DNA of 64,000 bases from Candidatus Denitrolinea symbiosum (GTDB lineage: Bacteria; Chloroflexota; Anaerolineae; Anaerolineales; Villigracilaceae): NCBI GenBank assembly GCA_017312345.1, contig BLAA01000004.1, positions 186,001 to 250,000 of the forward strand, in the 5' to 3' direction. Of this stretch, positions 44,218-51,812 are shown piece after piece (position 1 is the first letter of the stretch; every line of letters begins with the position of its first letter). The translations under genes and the position numbers were made by a program. The notes under the pieces were generated by a model. The model saw only the letters and a program-made list of their open reading frames with translations, had not been told where the DNA came from and did not search any database.

Positions 44218-46319
44218 GGCTGGTATTTTAATAGGTCTTTCTTCCCAAACTCGGACACTCTCAGCGACCACTTATCGAATTGTCCATTATAAGGCGCGTT
44301 TTGCAGGATGTTGGGGTTGGAGAAGATGTAGTCGAGGCCGACGCCGGACATGTAGTCTCCGCCGCGGCCCGCGCGCAGGGCGAGGTGGTAATCGTAACTG
44401 TTGATGAGGCCGTCCATGTTGACGATGGCGCGGCCTTCGATGAAGTAGGCTGTGTTGCCGCCGCCGGTCATGCCGATAAGCGCGCCCGCCTCGGTGTTGG
44501 ATTCGAGGAAGGGGAGGACGTCCATGTAGGGTCGTCCCGCGCGCGCGGCGCCCCAGGGCATCCGCTTGATGACGGTCGTCGCGAACGGGACGAGGCAGGC
44601 GAGAACGAGGATGGACGCGAGCGCCCAGGCGAGCGATTTGCCTGACATGGAGATTTTTAATCGCGAATTTCGCGAATGGGCGAATGGCGCGAATTTGCTT
44701 TTTTCTATTTGCGCTATTTGCTCATTCGTGTTATTCGCGTTGAAATTTTCCTGCTTCTTCGATCCGCGCAGCGGACGCGTGAGCAGGTCGAACAGCAGCG
44801 CGCCGAGGAGCGCGAACATCAGCATCTGGCTGACCCAGTACCAATCCTTCGAGCCAGCGTAGCCCTGTCCGTTGTAGTAAAACATCTGTGCCAGCGAGCC
44901 TGTCAGCAGAAGCGGCAGTCCCAGCGAGACGGCGGCGCGGGCGGCGCGTTTGCGGTTCAGGAGGAAGATCAGCAAAACCGCAATTGACAGCAGGCCAAGC
45001 GTGAGCCAAAGACGCCCTTCCAGCCGGTCGCTGAGGTTGTGGATGGAAACCATCACTGGCCCCCAGGCGTTCGTCCCCTCCTCGCGGCCGAGGCCGAGGA
45101 ACTCCGCCCACGTGGAGATCGGGTTGCCGTACGTCGAGCCTTGCAGCGAGCCCCACCAGGCTTTGATCTGTCCGCTCACGGGCGTGAACGTCCCGAACAT
45201 CCATTTGCTGAAGAGCATGTACGCCGCCAGCGCGCCGCCGAGGATTCCGTAATAGACCAGTCCCTCGCGGAAAATCCGACGCCAGTCCACCCCGACTTTG
45301 CTTGGATGACTCCGCGCCAGCGCTCGGACGAGTCCCGCGCCGACGAGGACGATTCCCCCATAGACGGGCAATGCGCTTCGCGGCAGACCCGACAGCGTGT
45401 CGCTGGACAACAAGCCGATCATCAGGGACGCGGCGAGGGCGGAGCCGAGGAGAGAGGCGGCGACGAAGCGTAGTTGGAGATTGGTAACTGGTAACTGAAG
45501 ATTGGAGGTTGGAGGAAGGGAGGCGTAGAGTCCAGCGAAGTAGAAGATGGGGATTTGAATCGCCAGTCCCAGCGCGGCGAGGACGACGGCGGAACGCGCG
45601 TAGGTGAAGTAGGCGGGCAGCCCCGTCCGCGCGGCCACGCTGACGAACGCCGCGCAGACGATGACCGCGGCGTCGCCCATCAGCCGCGCGCGGAGGGGAG
45701 TCTCGCGCAGGAGGATCCACGCGCCAGCCAGAAGGGCGAGGAAGACCGTGTCGAGGCGGGAGAAGGTCATCGCAACCGCGAGCAGGCCGAGGGTCAGGGA
45801 CTGACGCGGCGAGAGAGGAGAGTCGGGTTTGAGGTTCGAGATCGCCAGCAGGAAGGCGGTAAGCGTCAGCGCGGTCAGGCCAGTTTCCAGTCCAAACTGC
45901 GTGACGTTGTAATGGATGGAACGGTCGAAGACCCAGTACGCGGCCGCGAGGACGGCGGCGGACGCGGCGAGAGTCCGCTTGACGAGGCGGAAGAGCAGGA
46001 CGCCCGTCCACGCGCTGACGGCGGCGGAGACGAGCAGGAGGACGCGCAGAGGCAGGATGAGGTCGAAGCGGGCGAGCGCGAAGATGGGGATGCAGACCAG
46101 CATCCACAGCGGATGGTAGCCGTTGGTGGGATTGATGCCGTCGAAGGTCGAGCCGAGTCCCTCGCTGATGTTTTGCGCGACCTTGAAATAGTAATACGCG
46201 TCGTCGCGGATGAACCAGGATGTGGCGAAGTTGTGCGCTTCGGACAGCGCCGCGTAGAGATGGATCGCCATGACGATGACGACGAGGGAGATTTCAAAGC
46301 AGCGGGAGAAGCGGGTCAT
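44214..46319 (-). CDS. GT-C type membrane glycosyltransferase-like protein
   Basis: The 701-residue polytopic protein has the GT-C layout: one helix, then an outer loop with an acidic pair (FIRDDAYYYFKVAQNI) and NPTNGYHPLWML, many helices, and a C-terminal outer domain (AGALIGMTGGGNTAYFIEGR). It probably transfers sugar from a polyprenyl-phosphate donor. Two stretches look foreign: residues about 265-280 (SNLQLPVTNLQLR) and about 523-553 (NFNANNTNEQIAQIEKSKFA onward), both encoded by dispersed repeats. No ribosome site precedes the ATG. A 7-bp tandem array starts 7 nt upstream of it. Confidence 0.85.
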   Translation of the reverse strand: MTRFSRCFEISLVVIVMAIHLYAALSEAHNFATSWFIRDDAYYYFKVAQNISEGLGSTFDGINPTNGYHPLWMLVCIPIFALARFDLILPLRVLLLVSAAVSAWTGVLLFRLVKRTLAASAAVLAAAYWVFDRSIHYNVTQFGLETGLTALTLTAFLLAISNLKPDSPLSPRQSLTLGLLAVAMTFSRLDTVFLALLAGAWILLRETPLRARLMGDAAVIVCAAFVSVAARTGLPAYFTYARSAVVLAALGLAIQIPIFYFAGLYASLPPTSNLQLPVTNLQLRFVAASLLGSALAASLMIGLLSSDTLSGLPRSALPVYGGIVLVGAGLVRALARSHPSKVGVDWRRIFREGLVYYGILGGALAAYMLFSKWMFGTFTPVSGQIKAWWGSLQGSTYGNPISTWAEFLGLGREEGTNAWGPVMVSIHNLSDRLEGRLWLTLGLLSIAVLLIFLLNRKRAARAAVSLGLPLLLTGSLAQMFYYNGQGYAGSKDWYWVSQMLMFALLGALLFDLLTRPLRGSKKQENFNANNTNEQIAQIEKSKFAPFAHSRNSRLKISMSGKSLAWALASILVLACLVPFATTVIKRMPWGAARAGRPYMDVLPFLESNTEAGALIGMTGGGNTAYFIEGRAIVNMDGLINSYDYHLALRAGRGGDYMSGVGLDYIFSNPNILQNAPYNGQFDKWSLRVSEFGKKDLLKYQP
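44661..44750. repeat. GCGAAT-type repeat inside a reading frame
   Basis: Left arm TCGCGAATTTCGCGAATG and right arm CATTCGTGTTATTCGCG face each other inside the GT-C gene. The element reads through in frame and adds about 30 polar residues (Asn, Gln, Lys and Ser rich) in what should be a loop. The same type is intergenic at 39918 and 50999. Confidence 0.7.
45478..45530. repeat. TTGGTAACTGG/TTGGAGG-type repeat in a reading frame
   Basis: Short iterations of GGAGATTGGTAACTGGTAAC and GAAGATTGGAGGTTGGAGG fall in the GT-C gene. They encode the repetitive peptide SNLQLPVTNLQL between two membrane helices. The bias differs from flanking codons, which are GC-rich. Confidence 0.6.
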
Positions 46320-46326
46320 TGGTGTT

Positions 46327-46410
46327 CAGTGAGCGGTGAGCAGTAATCAGTAATCAGTGATCAGTAATCAGTGAGCGGTGAGCAGTGAGCGGTGAGCGGT
46401 GAGTAGTGAG
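46327..46410. repeat. 12 x 7-bp tandem repeat upstream of glycosyltransferase
   Basis: Twelve heptamers of the types CAGTGAG, CGGTGAG, CAGTAAT, CAGTGAT and TAGTGAG follow each other without gaps. On the minus strand the array ends 7 nt before the ATG at 46319 and would form most of the leader or promoter of the GT-C gene. Unit number could vary by slippage. Confidence 0.85.
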
Positions 46411-46449
46411 ATGGCGGTTGCGAGGGCGCGAGGTTGTGCTTGCGCGCTC

Positions 46450-47493
46450 TCAACACGCCAGGGTGATCTTTCCAAAGTTTTCGCCCTTCCATAGCCGTTC
46501 CTGCGCGGCTGCCGCGTCTTTGAGCGGGAAGGTTTTGTCGAGGACGGGTTGAAGTTTGCCCGCCACGATCAGGTCCATGACGGTGGAAAAATCTTTCAGC
46601 GGACTCATCGTCGAGCCGATGATAGAGAGATGCTTGGCGAAGATGAAGCGGTTGTCAATTTCGAAGCGCGGGCCGCCGCTATTGCCGACGGTGAGCAGGC
46701 GTCCGCCTTTTTTGAGACAGCGGAGCGATTGCATGAAGGTCGTGCCGACGTTGTCCACGACCGCGTCCACGCCGCGTTTTTCGGTAGCGAGGAAGACGGC
46801 TTTCGACCAGTCTTCGTTTTTCGAGCGGTCAATGAGGACGTCCGCGCCGAGGGAGGCCGCCGCCTCGAGTTTCTTCGCGTCCGAGCCGACGACGACGATC
46901 CGTGCGCCCGCGAATTTGGCGATCTGCACGCTGGCGGTGTTGACTCCGCCTCCCGCGCCGACGATGAGGACGGTCTCGCCCGCCTTCAACTGTCCGCGCG
47001 TGATGAGCGAATGCCAGGCGGTCTGATAGACCAGCGCGGCGGCCGCGGCTTTGTGGAAGTCGAAGTCGTCGGGCAGTTTGTAAAGTTGACGCGTCGGCAG
47101 GCAGACGTACTCCGCGTAGGTCCCGCGCACGGTCTCGCCGAGGAGATGCCAGTTGCGGCACATGTTGTCCCGACCGCTGAGGCAGTAGTCGCACTGTCCG
47201 CAGCCGAGGTTGGCGTTGACGACGACGCGGGACCCCACCCCCGGCCCCTCCCCCAATGTACCGATTTGGGGAGGGGAGATGGAGACGATCTCGCCCGCGC
47301 CGTCCGCGCCGTTGATGTGGGGGAGTTCGAGTTTGAGACCGGGCCAGCCGTTGCGGACCATCACGTCCATGCGGTTGAGGGCCGCGGCGCGGATGCGGAC
47401 GAGGGCTTCGCCGGGCTTTGGCTCCGGCGCGGGGAAGTCGGTATATTCGAGGACTTCGGGTCCGCCATGCTGACGGAAGAGGGTGGCTTTCAT
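46450..47493 (-). CDS. Zinc-containing alcohol dehydrogenase/quinone reductase family protein
   Basis: The 347-residue MDR enzyme begins MKATLFRQHGGPEVLEY. It has the structural zinc lobe with four Cys (LGCGQCDYCLSGRDNMC) and an NAD(P) fold with VLIVGAGGGVNTASVQIAKF. The substrate is unknown. Residues about 72-88 (SISPPQIGTLGEGPGVG) are longer than the usual loop before the VVVNANLGCG strand and come from a repeat. I start at 47491-47493; the upstream in-frame codons are translated tandem repeat (CVRPWAVCPPLG), not protein. A short GAGG lies ahead of the ATG. Confidence 0.88.
   Translation of the reverse strand: MKATLFRQHGGPEVLEYTDFPAPEPKPGEALVRIRAAALNRMDVMVRNGWPGLKLELPHINGADGAGEIVSISPPQIGTLGEGPGVGSRVVVNANLGCGQCDYCLSGRDNMCRNWHLLGETVRGTYAEYVCLPTRQLYKLPDDFDFHKAAAAALVYQTAWHSLITRGQLKAGETVLIVGAGGGVNTASVQIAKFAGARIVVVGSDAKKLEAAASLGADVLIDRSKNEDWSKAVFLATEKRGVDAVVDNVGTTFMQSLRCLKKGGRLLTVGNSGGPRFEIDNRFIFAKHLSIIGSTMSPLKDFSTVMDLIVAGKLQPVLDKTFPLKDAAAAQERLWKGENFGKITLAC
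47231..47280. repeat. CCCCTCCCC-type hairpin repeat in a reading frame
   Basis: CCCACCCCCGGCCCCTCCCC faces GGGGAGGGGAG around AATGTACCGATTT within the dehydrogenase gene. It forms a hairpin and adds roughly a dozen Gly/Pro-rich residues in frame to a surface loop. Confidence 0.65.
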
Positions 47494-47530
47494 CTGAACC
47501 TCATTGGTTGGGACAGACACACAGTAGAGG

Positions 47531-47615
47531 CAGACCTGTGTGTCTGCCCAGCCCAGGGGCGGACACACAGCCCAGGGGCGGACACACAGCCCAGGGGCGG
47601 ACACACAGTTCCGCC
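47531..47615. repeat. Three 19-bp tandem repeats flanked by hairpins
   Basis: Three identical units GCCCAGGGGCGGACACACA run from 47551 to 47607. Ahead lies the inverted repeat GGCAGAC/GTCTGCC, and the last unit pairs with CCGCCCC beyond it. The element sits between the methyltransferase stop and the dehydrogenase start. Confidence 0.8.
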
Positions 47616-47616
47616 C

Positions 47617-48504
47617 CTACCGTTTGCGGGCGATTACTGTCATCGAGCCGTTGTCGCTGTAGACGCTGATTTTGTTGAGCAGGTCGAGTTTCCATTTGAG
47701 GATGCCGCGCGGGTTGGACGGGAGGCGCAGCAGGCGGCGGAAGAGGAATCCCAGCGTGGCGTACTGACCGGCGCGGTTGATCTCGAGGACCTCCCAGCCG
47801 TCCGCGAGGGCGCGGCGGATGGCGGGCGGCGACCAGTAGAAGACGTGTTCGGGCAACTTGAACGAGACCCAGCCTTTGCCAGAGATTTTTGCCAGCAGGC
47901 TGGAGGGATCGGGCGTGGTGATGGCGAGCAGTCCGCCCGGCTTGAGGACGCGGCGAGTCGCTTCCAGCCATTCGAGAGGACGGTAGACATGCTCGAAGGT
48001 GTCGAAGGCGACGACGAGGTCGAACTCGTCCGCGGGGTAGTTTGCCGTTTCGATCAGGCCTTGTCGGATGCGGTCGCCGAATTTCTCGCGCGCCACTTTG
48101 ACGATGTAATCGGACGGGTCGAGGCCGTAGGCGTCGTATCCTTTCGCCTGCGCCGCTTCGAGGAAGAAGCCGGGCCCGCAGCCGATGTCGAGGACTTTGC
48201 CGGGTTTCTGGTATTTGAGGATCTGGTTGAGCCGGCGCGTGAACGTCTTCACCCAGTTGTGGCGGACTTCGAGGTATTCGTCATAGCCCCGTCCCGCCAC
48301 CTCGGAGACGTAGTAGTCCTCGTCCGAGTAGAGTTCGAGGATGGCGGATTCGGTCAGGCGCGGGGAGAGGAAGACCAGTCCGCAGTTGGGGCAGGCGACG
48401 ACGCGGTACGGGTCGAAGTCGTAGCGGAGAGTCGGCGCGGGGGAGAGTCCGCACATCGGGCAGGATACGGATTCAAGTCGGGAGGCGGGAGGCGGGTTGG
48501 TCAT
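47617..48504 (-). CDS. SAM-dependent methyltransferase with zinc-ribbon start
   Basis: The 295-residue protein starts with a CxxC pair set (CPMCG at about 15 and CPNCG at about 38) typical of class I methyltransferases of glycan clusters. The SAM fold follows: VLDIGCGPGFFLEAA, GLDPSD, FDLVVAFDTFEHVYRP and RRVLKPGGLLAITTPDPSS. The acceptor is unknown; context (GT2 before it with ATGA overlap) suggests sugar or lipid-linked glycan modification. The 3' end abuts a tandem-repeat region. Confidence 0.9.
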   Translation of the reverse strand: MTNPPPASRLESVSCPMCGLSPAPTLRYDFDPYRVVACPNCGLVFLSPRLTESAILELYSDEDYYVSEVAGRGYDEYLEVRHNWVKTFTRRLNQILKYQKPGKVLDIGCGPGFFLEAAQAKGYDAYGLDPSDYIVKVAREKFGDRIRQGLIETANYPADEFDLVVAFDTFEHVYRPLEWLEATRRVLKPGGLLAITTPDPSSLLAKISGKGWVSFKLPEHVFYWSPPAIRRALADGWEVLEINRAGQYATLGFLFRRLLRLPSNPRGILKWKLDLLNKISVYSDNGSMTVIARKR

Positions 48505-49520
48505 TTGTCCTTTTTGCGCGTGATGCCCGAAAGTCCGTCGCGGTCGAGGCGGCCGAAGGCGGTCATCACGATCTTGTTGAGTTGGATGAGCGAGACGGCG
48601 ACGAAGACGATCCCGATGAGGAGGATCAGCCAGTCGCGCAGCGGGGAGGGGATGAATTGCAACAGGACGACGTAAAAGAATTGTTTGGCGAAGCCCTGCG
48701 GGATGGCGGGCGTGAGGAGTTTGGCGAAGCCGACGCCCGCGAGGAAGATGCCGGCCACGAACATGACCATCCAGGTTTGGGCGCGCAGGCCGGGGTTGAG
48801 CCAGCGCCAGAACGAGGCGCGGTAGAAAATGGCGAGCGTGTCGGCGGTCATGTTGAAGATCTGGGCGAGGTTTACGCGTCCGAGACCGCCGCTTCGATGG
48901 TAGGAGATTTCGACGGGCTGTTCGACGATGCGATAGCCGAAGCGCGAGGCGGCGACGAGCAGTTCGATGTCGAAGGCGAAGCGGCGGGCGGACACGCGCG
49001 GGATGGCGTCGGCGAGGACCTCGCGGCGGAAGAGCTTGATGCCCGTCTGCGTGTCGGTGATGGAGAGGCCGAAGAGGAGCGCGACCATGGCGCGGTAGCC
49101 GCGGCTCATCAGGCGGCGCAGGGGCGGGAAGGGATTCGATTGCAGGTCTTTGACGCCCGCCGCAACGTCCGCGCCCGATTCGCGCAGGACGCGGACGAGG
49201 GTGAGGAGATTTTCGGGAGCGATCTCCAGGTCTGAGTCGAGAAAGGCGACGAGTTCGCCTCGCGTGAACTCGAAGCCGTGGAAGAGACTCGCGCCCTTGC
49301 CGCGGTTGGCCTCCTGTCGCACGGGACAGACGGGATAGCCCTCGTCGGCGGCGCGCTGGGATTCGGCGAAGGTGTCGTCGCTGGAGCCGTCGTCCACCGC
49401 GATGATCTCGTATCGCATTCCTTTAAGCGCCTCGCACACGCGCAGGATGTTGGCGTGGATGTGCCGGCCTTCGTTGAACGCCGGCAGGATGACGGAGAGT
49501 TCGGGGGAGGCGTCTGTCAT
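48501..49520 (-). CDS. GT2 glycosyltransferase (dolichyl-phosphate sugar synthase-like)
   Basis: The 339-residue protein has a GT2 domain: LSVILPAFNEGRHI, IIAVDDGSSDDT, NRGKGASLFHGF, the metal-binding FLDSDLEIAPENLL, and DTQTGIKLFRREVL. Residues about 255-320 add two to four membrane helices, as in enzymes that load glucose or mannose onto polyprenyl phosphate. Such donors feed GT-C enzymes like the two in this region. It lies 17 nt after the acyl-CoA dehydrogenase and overlaps the methyltransferase by 4 nt. Confidence 0.92.
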   Translation of the reverse strand: MTDASPELSVILPAFNEGRHIHANILRVCEALKGMRYEIIAVDDGSSDDTFAESQRAADEGYPVCPVRQEANRGKGASLFHGFEFTRGELVAFLDSDLEIAPENLLTLVRVLRESGADVAAGVKDLQSNPFPPLRRLMSRGYRAMVALLFGLSITDTQTGIKLFRREVLADAIPRVSARRFAFDIELLVAASRFGYRIVEQPVEISYHRSGGLGRVNLAQIFNMTADTLAIFYRASFWRWLNPGLRAQTWMVMFVAGIFLAGVGFAKLLTPAIPQGFAKQFFYVVLLQFIPSPLRDWLILLIGIVFVAVSLIQLNKIVMTAFGRLDRDGLSGITRKKDK

Positions 49521-49537
49521 GGGCGAGGCGGGATCGG

Positions 49538-50707
49538 TTACCTCAGCCCCAGTTCGGCGCGGCTGATGACGAGACGCTGGATCTCGCTCGTGCCTTCGTA
49601 GATTTCGGTGATCTTGGCGTCGCGGAAGTACCGCTCCACGGGCAGTTCGCGGCTGTAGCCCATCCCGCCGTGGATCTGGACCGCGGCGTGCGCGCAGAAC
49701 ATGGCCGTTTCGGACGCGAACAATTTGGCGGTGGAGGCCTGGAGGGTGAATCGCTCGCCCGTGGACTTGGCGCGTTCCTTTGCCAGCGCGGCGTTGTAGA
49801 CCATCAGCCGCGCGGCCTCGATGCGCGTTTTCATGTCCGCGATCTTGAAGCCCGTCCCCTGGAATTCGCCGATCTTCTGCCCGAAGGCCTCGCGCTCTTT
49901 GGCGTAGGCCACGCTCGCTTCGTAGGCGGCCTCGGCGATCCCCAGCGCCTGCGCCGCGATGCCGATGCGTCCCACATCGAGGACGGTCATGGCGATCCTG
50001 AAGCCGTCGCCTTCCTCGCCCAGCCGGTTCGCGGCGGGGACGCGGCAGTCTTCAAACATCAGTTCGCTGGTGGCGGAGGCGCGGATGCCGAGTTTCGGCT
50101 CCTTCTTGCCGCGTTTGAGTCCGGGCGTATTCCCTTCCACCAGGAAGGCGGTGATGCCTTTGGCTTTCTTTTCGGGGTCGGTCATCATAAAGACGACGAA
50201 GTAGTCCGCCACAGGTCCGCTCGTGACCCAGGACTTGGTCCCGTTCAGCACGTAGAAATCGCCGTCGCGTTTGGCGCGGCTCTTCATGTTGGAGGCGTCC
50301 GACCCCGACATCGGCTCGGTCAGCGAGTACGCGCCGATGGACTTTCCCGATGCGACGGGCGTGATGAATTTCTTCTTTTGTTCTTCGGTCCCGAATTTCA
50401 AAATGCCGTGACAGTACAACGAGTTGTTGACCGACATGACCACGCCGTGCGCCGCGTCCGCTTTGCAGATCTCCTCGAGCGCCAGCGCGTACGACAGGCA
50501 GTCCATGCCCGCGCCGCCGTACTGTTCGGGGACCTCGATGCCCATGAATCCCATTCCGCCCATCTTTTTGATGGTGGCATGGGGAAATTCGCCGCTCTCG
50601 TCGAACTCCGCCGCGATGGGCGCGATCTCGTTCTGCGCGAAATCGCGGGCAGTGTCGCGGATCATCTTGTGTTCGTCTGAAAAGGGAAATAGGATGGTGT
50701 CGGACAT
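49538..50707 (-). CDS. Acyl-CoA dehydrogenase
   Basis: This 389-residue FAD enzyme introduces a double bond next to the thioester of acyl-CoA. Landmarks: IGAYSLTEPMSGSDASNMKS, LNGTKSWVTSG, IQIHGGMGYSRELPVERYFR and the catalytic-base region [18 protein letters not shown]. It resembles short-chain (butyryl) dehydrogenases, but chain length is not certain. The leader has GGAGG about 8 nt before the ATG, and the promoter is an extended -10 at 50740. GT2 follows after 17 nt, though the pathways seem unrelated. Confidence 0.94.
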   Translation of the reverse strand: MSDTILFPFSDEHKMIRDTARDFAQNEIAPIAAEFDESGEFPHATIKKMGGMGFMGIEVPEQYGGAGMDCLSYALALEEICKADAAHGVVMSVNNSLYCHGILKFGTEEQKKKFITPVASGKSIGAYSLTEPMSGSDASNMKSRAKRDGDFYVLNGTKSWVTSGPVADYFVVFMMTDPEKKAKGITAFLVEGNTPGLKRGKKEPKLGIRASATSELMFEDCRVPAANRLGEEGDGFRIAMTVLDVGRIGIAAQALGIAEAAYEASVAYAKEREAFGQKIGEFQGTGFKIADMKTRIEAARLMVYNAALAKERAKSTGERFTLQASTAKLFASETAMFCAHAAVQIHGGMGYSRELPVERYFRDAKITEIYEGTSEIQRLVISRAELGLR

Positions 50708-50739
50708 GGGACGGCCTCCAGGTTTGGTTTTCTGTTTGG

Positions 50740-50748
50740 ATTATAGCA
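50740..50748 (-). promoter_or_regulatory. Extended -10 promoter of acyl-CoA dehydrogenase
   Basis: TGC-TATAAT on the minus strand lies 32 nt before the ATG, giving a leader of about 25 nt with a GGAGG ribosome site. Confidence 0.6.
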
Positions 50749-50766
50749 TGGGCTAAATCGTTGAGA

Positions 50767-50772
50767 TATAAT
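50767..50772 (+). promoter_or_regulatory. -10 box before the 32-codon ORF
   Basis: A perfect TATAAT lies 6 nt before an ATG at 50779, the spacing seen at other leaderless candidates in this window. It is divergent from the dehydrogenase promoter 22 nt away. Confidence 0.5.
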
Positions 50773-50778
50773 CGAAAT

Positions 50779-50877
50779 ATGACCGAGATAAAAATTTCCC
50801 ATGTGTTTAAAGAGAAAGCCGACGCGTTAAATAGTCCTCCTCTTACTGATAATCAGTACTTCACGAAAGCGCCATAG
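50779..50877 (+). pseudogene. Truncated reading frame ending in a repeat
   Basis: A 32-codon frame starts MTEIKISHVFKEKADALNSP with a consensus -10 box and leaderless spacing, then runs straight into an inverted repeat that encodes its last dozen residues (LTDNQYFTKAP) and stop. The first 20 residues look like a genuine N terminus, but I cannot name a family. It may be the front of a gene cut by repeat insertion or deletion, or a small protein. Confidence 0.4.
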
Positions 50878-50976
50878 GCGGTCTCCCCTGGCGCCGCCCG
50901 CCAGAGCAGGTGTACCGCCAGATTTGCGCTAGAGAGCGCAAGTACGCGTGGTTTTCGTAATCTACTGATAATTAGA
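50844..50976. repeat. CAGTA-TTCACGAAA inverted repeat, long form
   Basis: The left arm (ATCAGTACTTCACGAAAGCG, within 50851-50871) and right arm (TTTTCGTAATCTACTGATAA, within 50952-50971) are near reverse complements. The interior has a further hairpin TTGCGCT/AGCGCAA and GC-rich pairs. A shorter member lies at 58775-58819. Confidence 0.7.
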
Positions 50977-50998
50977 CTCCTTCGGAAATAAAATTCCT

Positions 50999-51068
50999 GG
51001 CCGCGAATTTCACGAATGCGCGCGAATTTTCCATGATTTTTTCGCGAAATTCGCGCCATTCGCGGCAG
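50999..51068. repeat. GCGAAT-type inverted repeat
   Basis: GGCCGCGAATTTCACGAATG on the left faces CGCGAAATTCGCGCCATTCG on the right. It is the same family as the outer arms at 39918-40045 and the in-frame copy at 44661-44750. Confidence 0.7.
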
Positions 51069-51291
51069 AAAAAGAGACGCCGACGTTATTTCCGATAATG
51101 CCCATTGCATCCGCGCCCAACCCATGTCCGCGTAAAAAATCGGTTTGCAGGGAATCTTGACGATTGAAAGCATGGTGATTAAACTAGCCTCAGCGTTTGA
51201 AACGTTCAACCCGCGGAGTGCGCGAAGAGACGATCCTTTGCGCCCTTCGCGGAAAATTTTCCCTGTTGGTCTTCACAGCGCAAGGAGCAGA

Positions 51292-51810
51292 GTGATTGAA
51301 AAATTCTTTTCCTGGCTTTCCCCAAAAGTTGAATCTGTCCCGTTCCATCACAAAGGCGGTTGCGGCGTCGTCGCCCGCCAGCTCGTCTCCGCGGGGGAGG
51401 TCGTCGTCATGTGGGGCGGACGCGTCATCCCCTCCTCCGAATTGGATTTCTCTGTCCCCGATTTTTCCAAACGCGTCCTGCAAGTAGACGAAGACCTCTT
51501 CCTCTTCAACCCGCTCCTCAACGATCCCGCCGATTGCTTCAACCATAGCTGCGATCCCAACGCGGGCATGAACGGCCCGACCAGTCTCATCGCCATGCGC
51601 GATATTTTCGCGGGCGAAGAGATCGCCTTCGATTACGCCATGTGCGACGGCTCCGATTACGACGAGTTCGACTGCAATTGCGGCGCGCCTTGTTGTCGTC
51701 ATCATATCTCAGGCGCGGACTGGAAGAATCCCGAACTGCAACGACGCTACGCGGGATATTTCTCTCCGTACTTGCAACGACGCATTGCCGCTTCGTTTCT
51801 TCATCTTTGA
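51292..51810 (+). CDS. SET-domain protein-lysine methyltransferase-like protein
   Basis: The 172-residue protein has a SET fold: GCGVVARQLVSAGEVVVMWG, the SAM/knot motif FNHSCDPNAGMNG, RDIFAGEEIAFDYAMCD, and a post-SET-like cluster (FDCNCGAPCCR). SET proteins methylate lysines; bacterial members often modify ribosomal or other proteins, and the target here is unknown. I use the GTG at 51292, which has AAGGAG 5-6 nt ahead; the frame is open for 49 more codons upstream, but that part is repeat sequence. The next glycosyltransferase starts 2 nt after its stop. Confidence 0.85.
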   Translation: MIEKFFSWLSPKVESVPFHHKGGCGVVARQLVSAGEVVVMWGGRVIPSSELDFSVPDFSKRVLQVDEDLFLFNPLLNDPADCFNHSCDPNAGMNGPTSLIAMRDIFAGEEIAFDYAMCDGSDYDEFDCNCGAPCCRHHISGADWKNPELQRRYAGYFSPYLQRRIAASFLHL

Positions 51811-51812
51811 CC

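Larger units (their letters stand above)
50708..51291. other. Gene-poor interval of promoters, relic ORF and repeats
   Basis: This is the only gap over 300 nt. From left to right it holds the dehydrogenase promoter, a TATAAT with a 32-codon frame, a CAGTA-type inverted repeat, a GCGAAT-type repeat and a CGCGAAGA/CTTCGCG inverted repeat (51221-51251) like that at 1007-1036. I see no further supported gene. Confidence 0.7.

Noticed and set aside
47494..47604. A longer N terminus for the alcohol dehydrogenase
   Set aside because: The extra codons are translated 19-bp repeats; the family start and a modest ribosome site lie at 47493.
46327..47615. Possible CRISPR-like arrays (7-bp and 19-bp repeats)
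   Set aside because: Units are directly adjacent without spacers, too short, and there are no cas genes.
46549..48675. A 708-codon open frame on the plus strand
   Set aside because: It runs antisense across three well-supported genes and repeats; composition is that of a GC-rich shadow.
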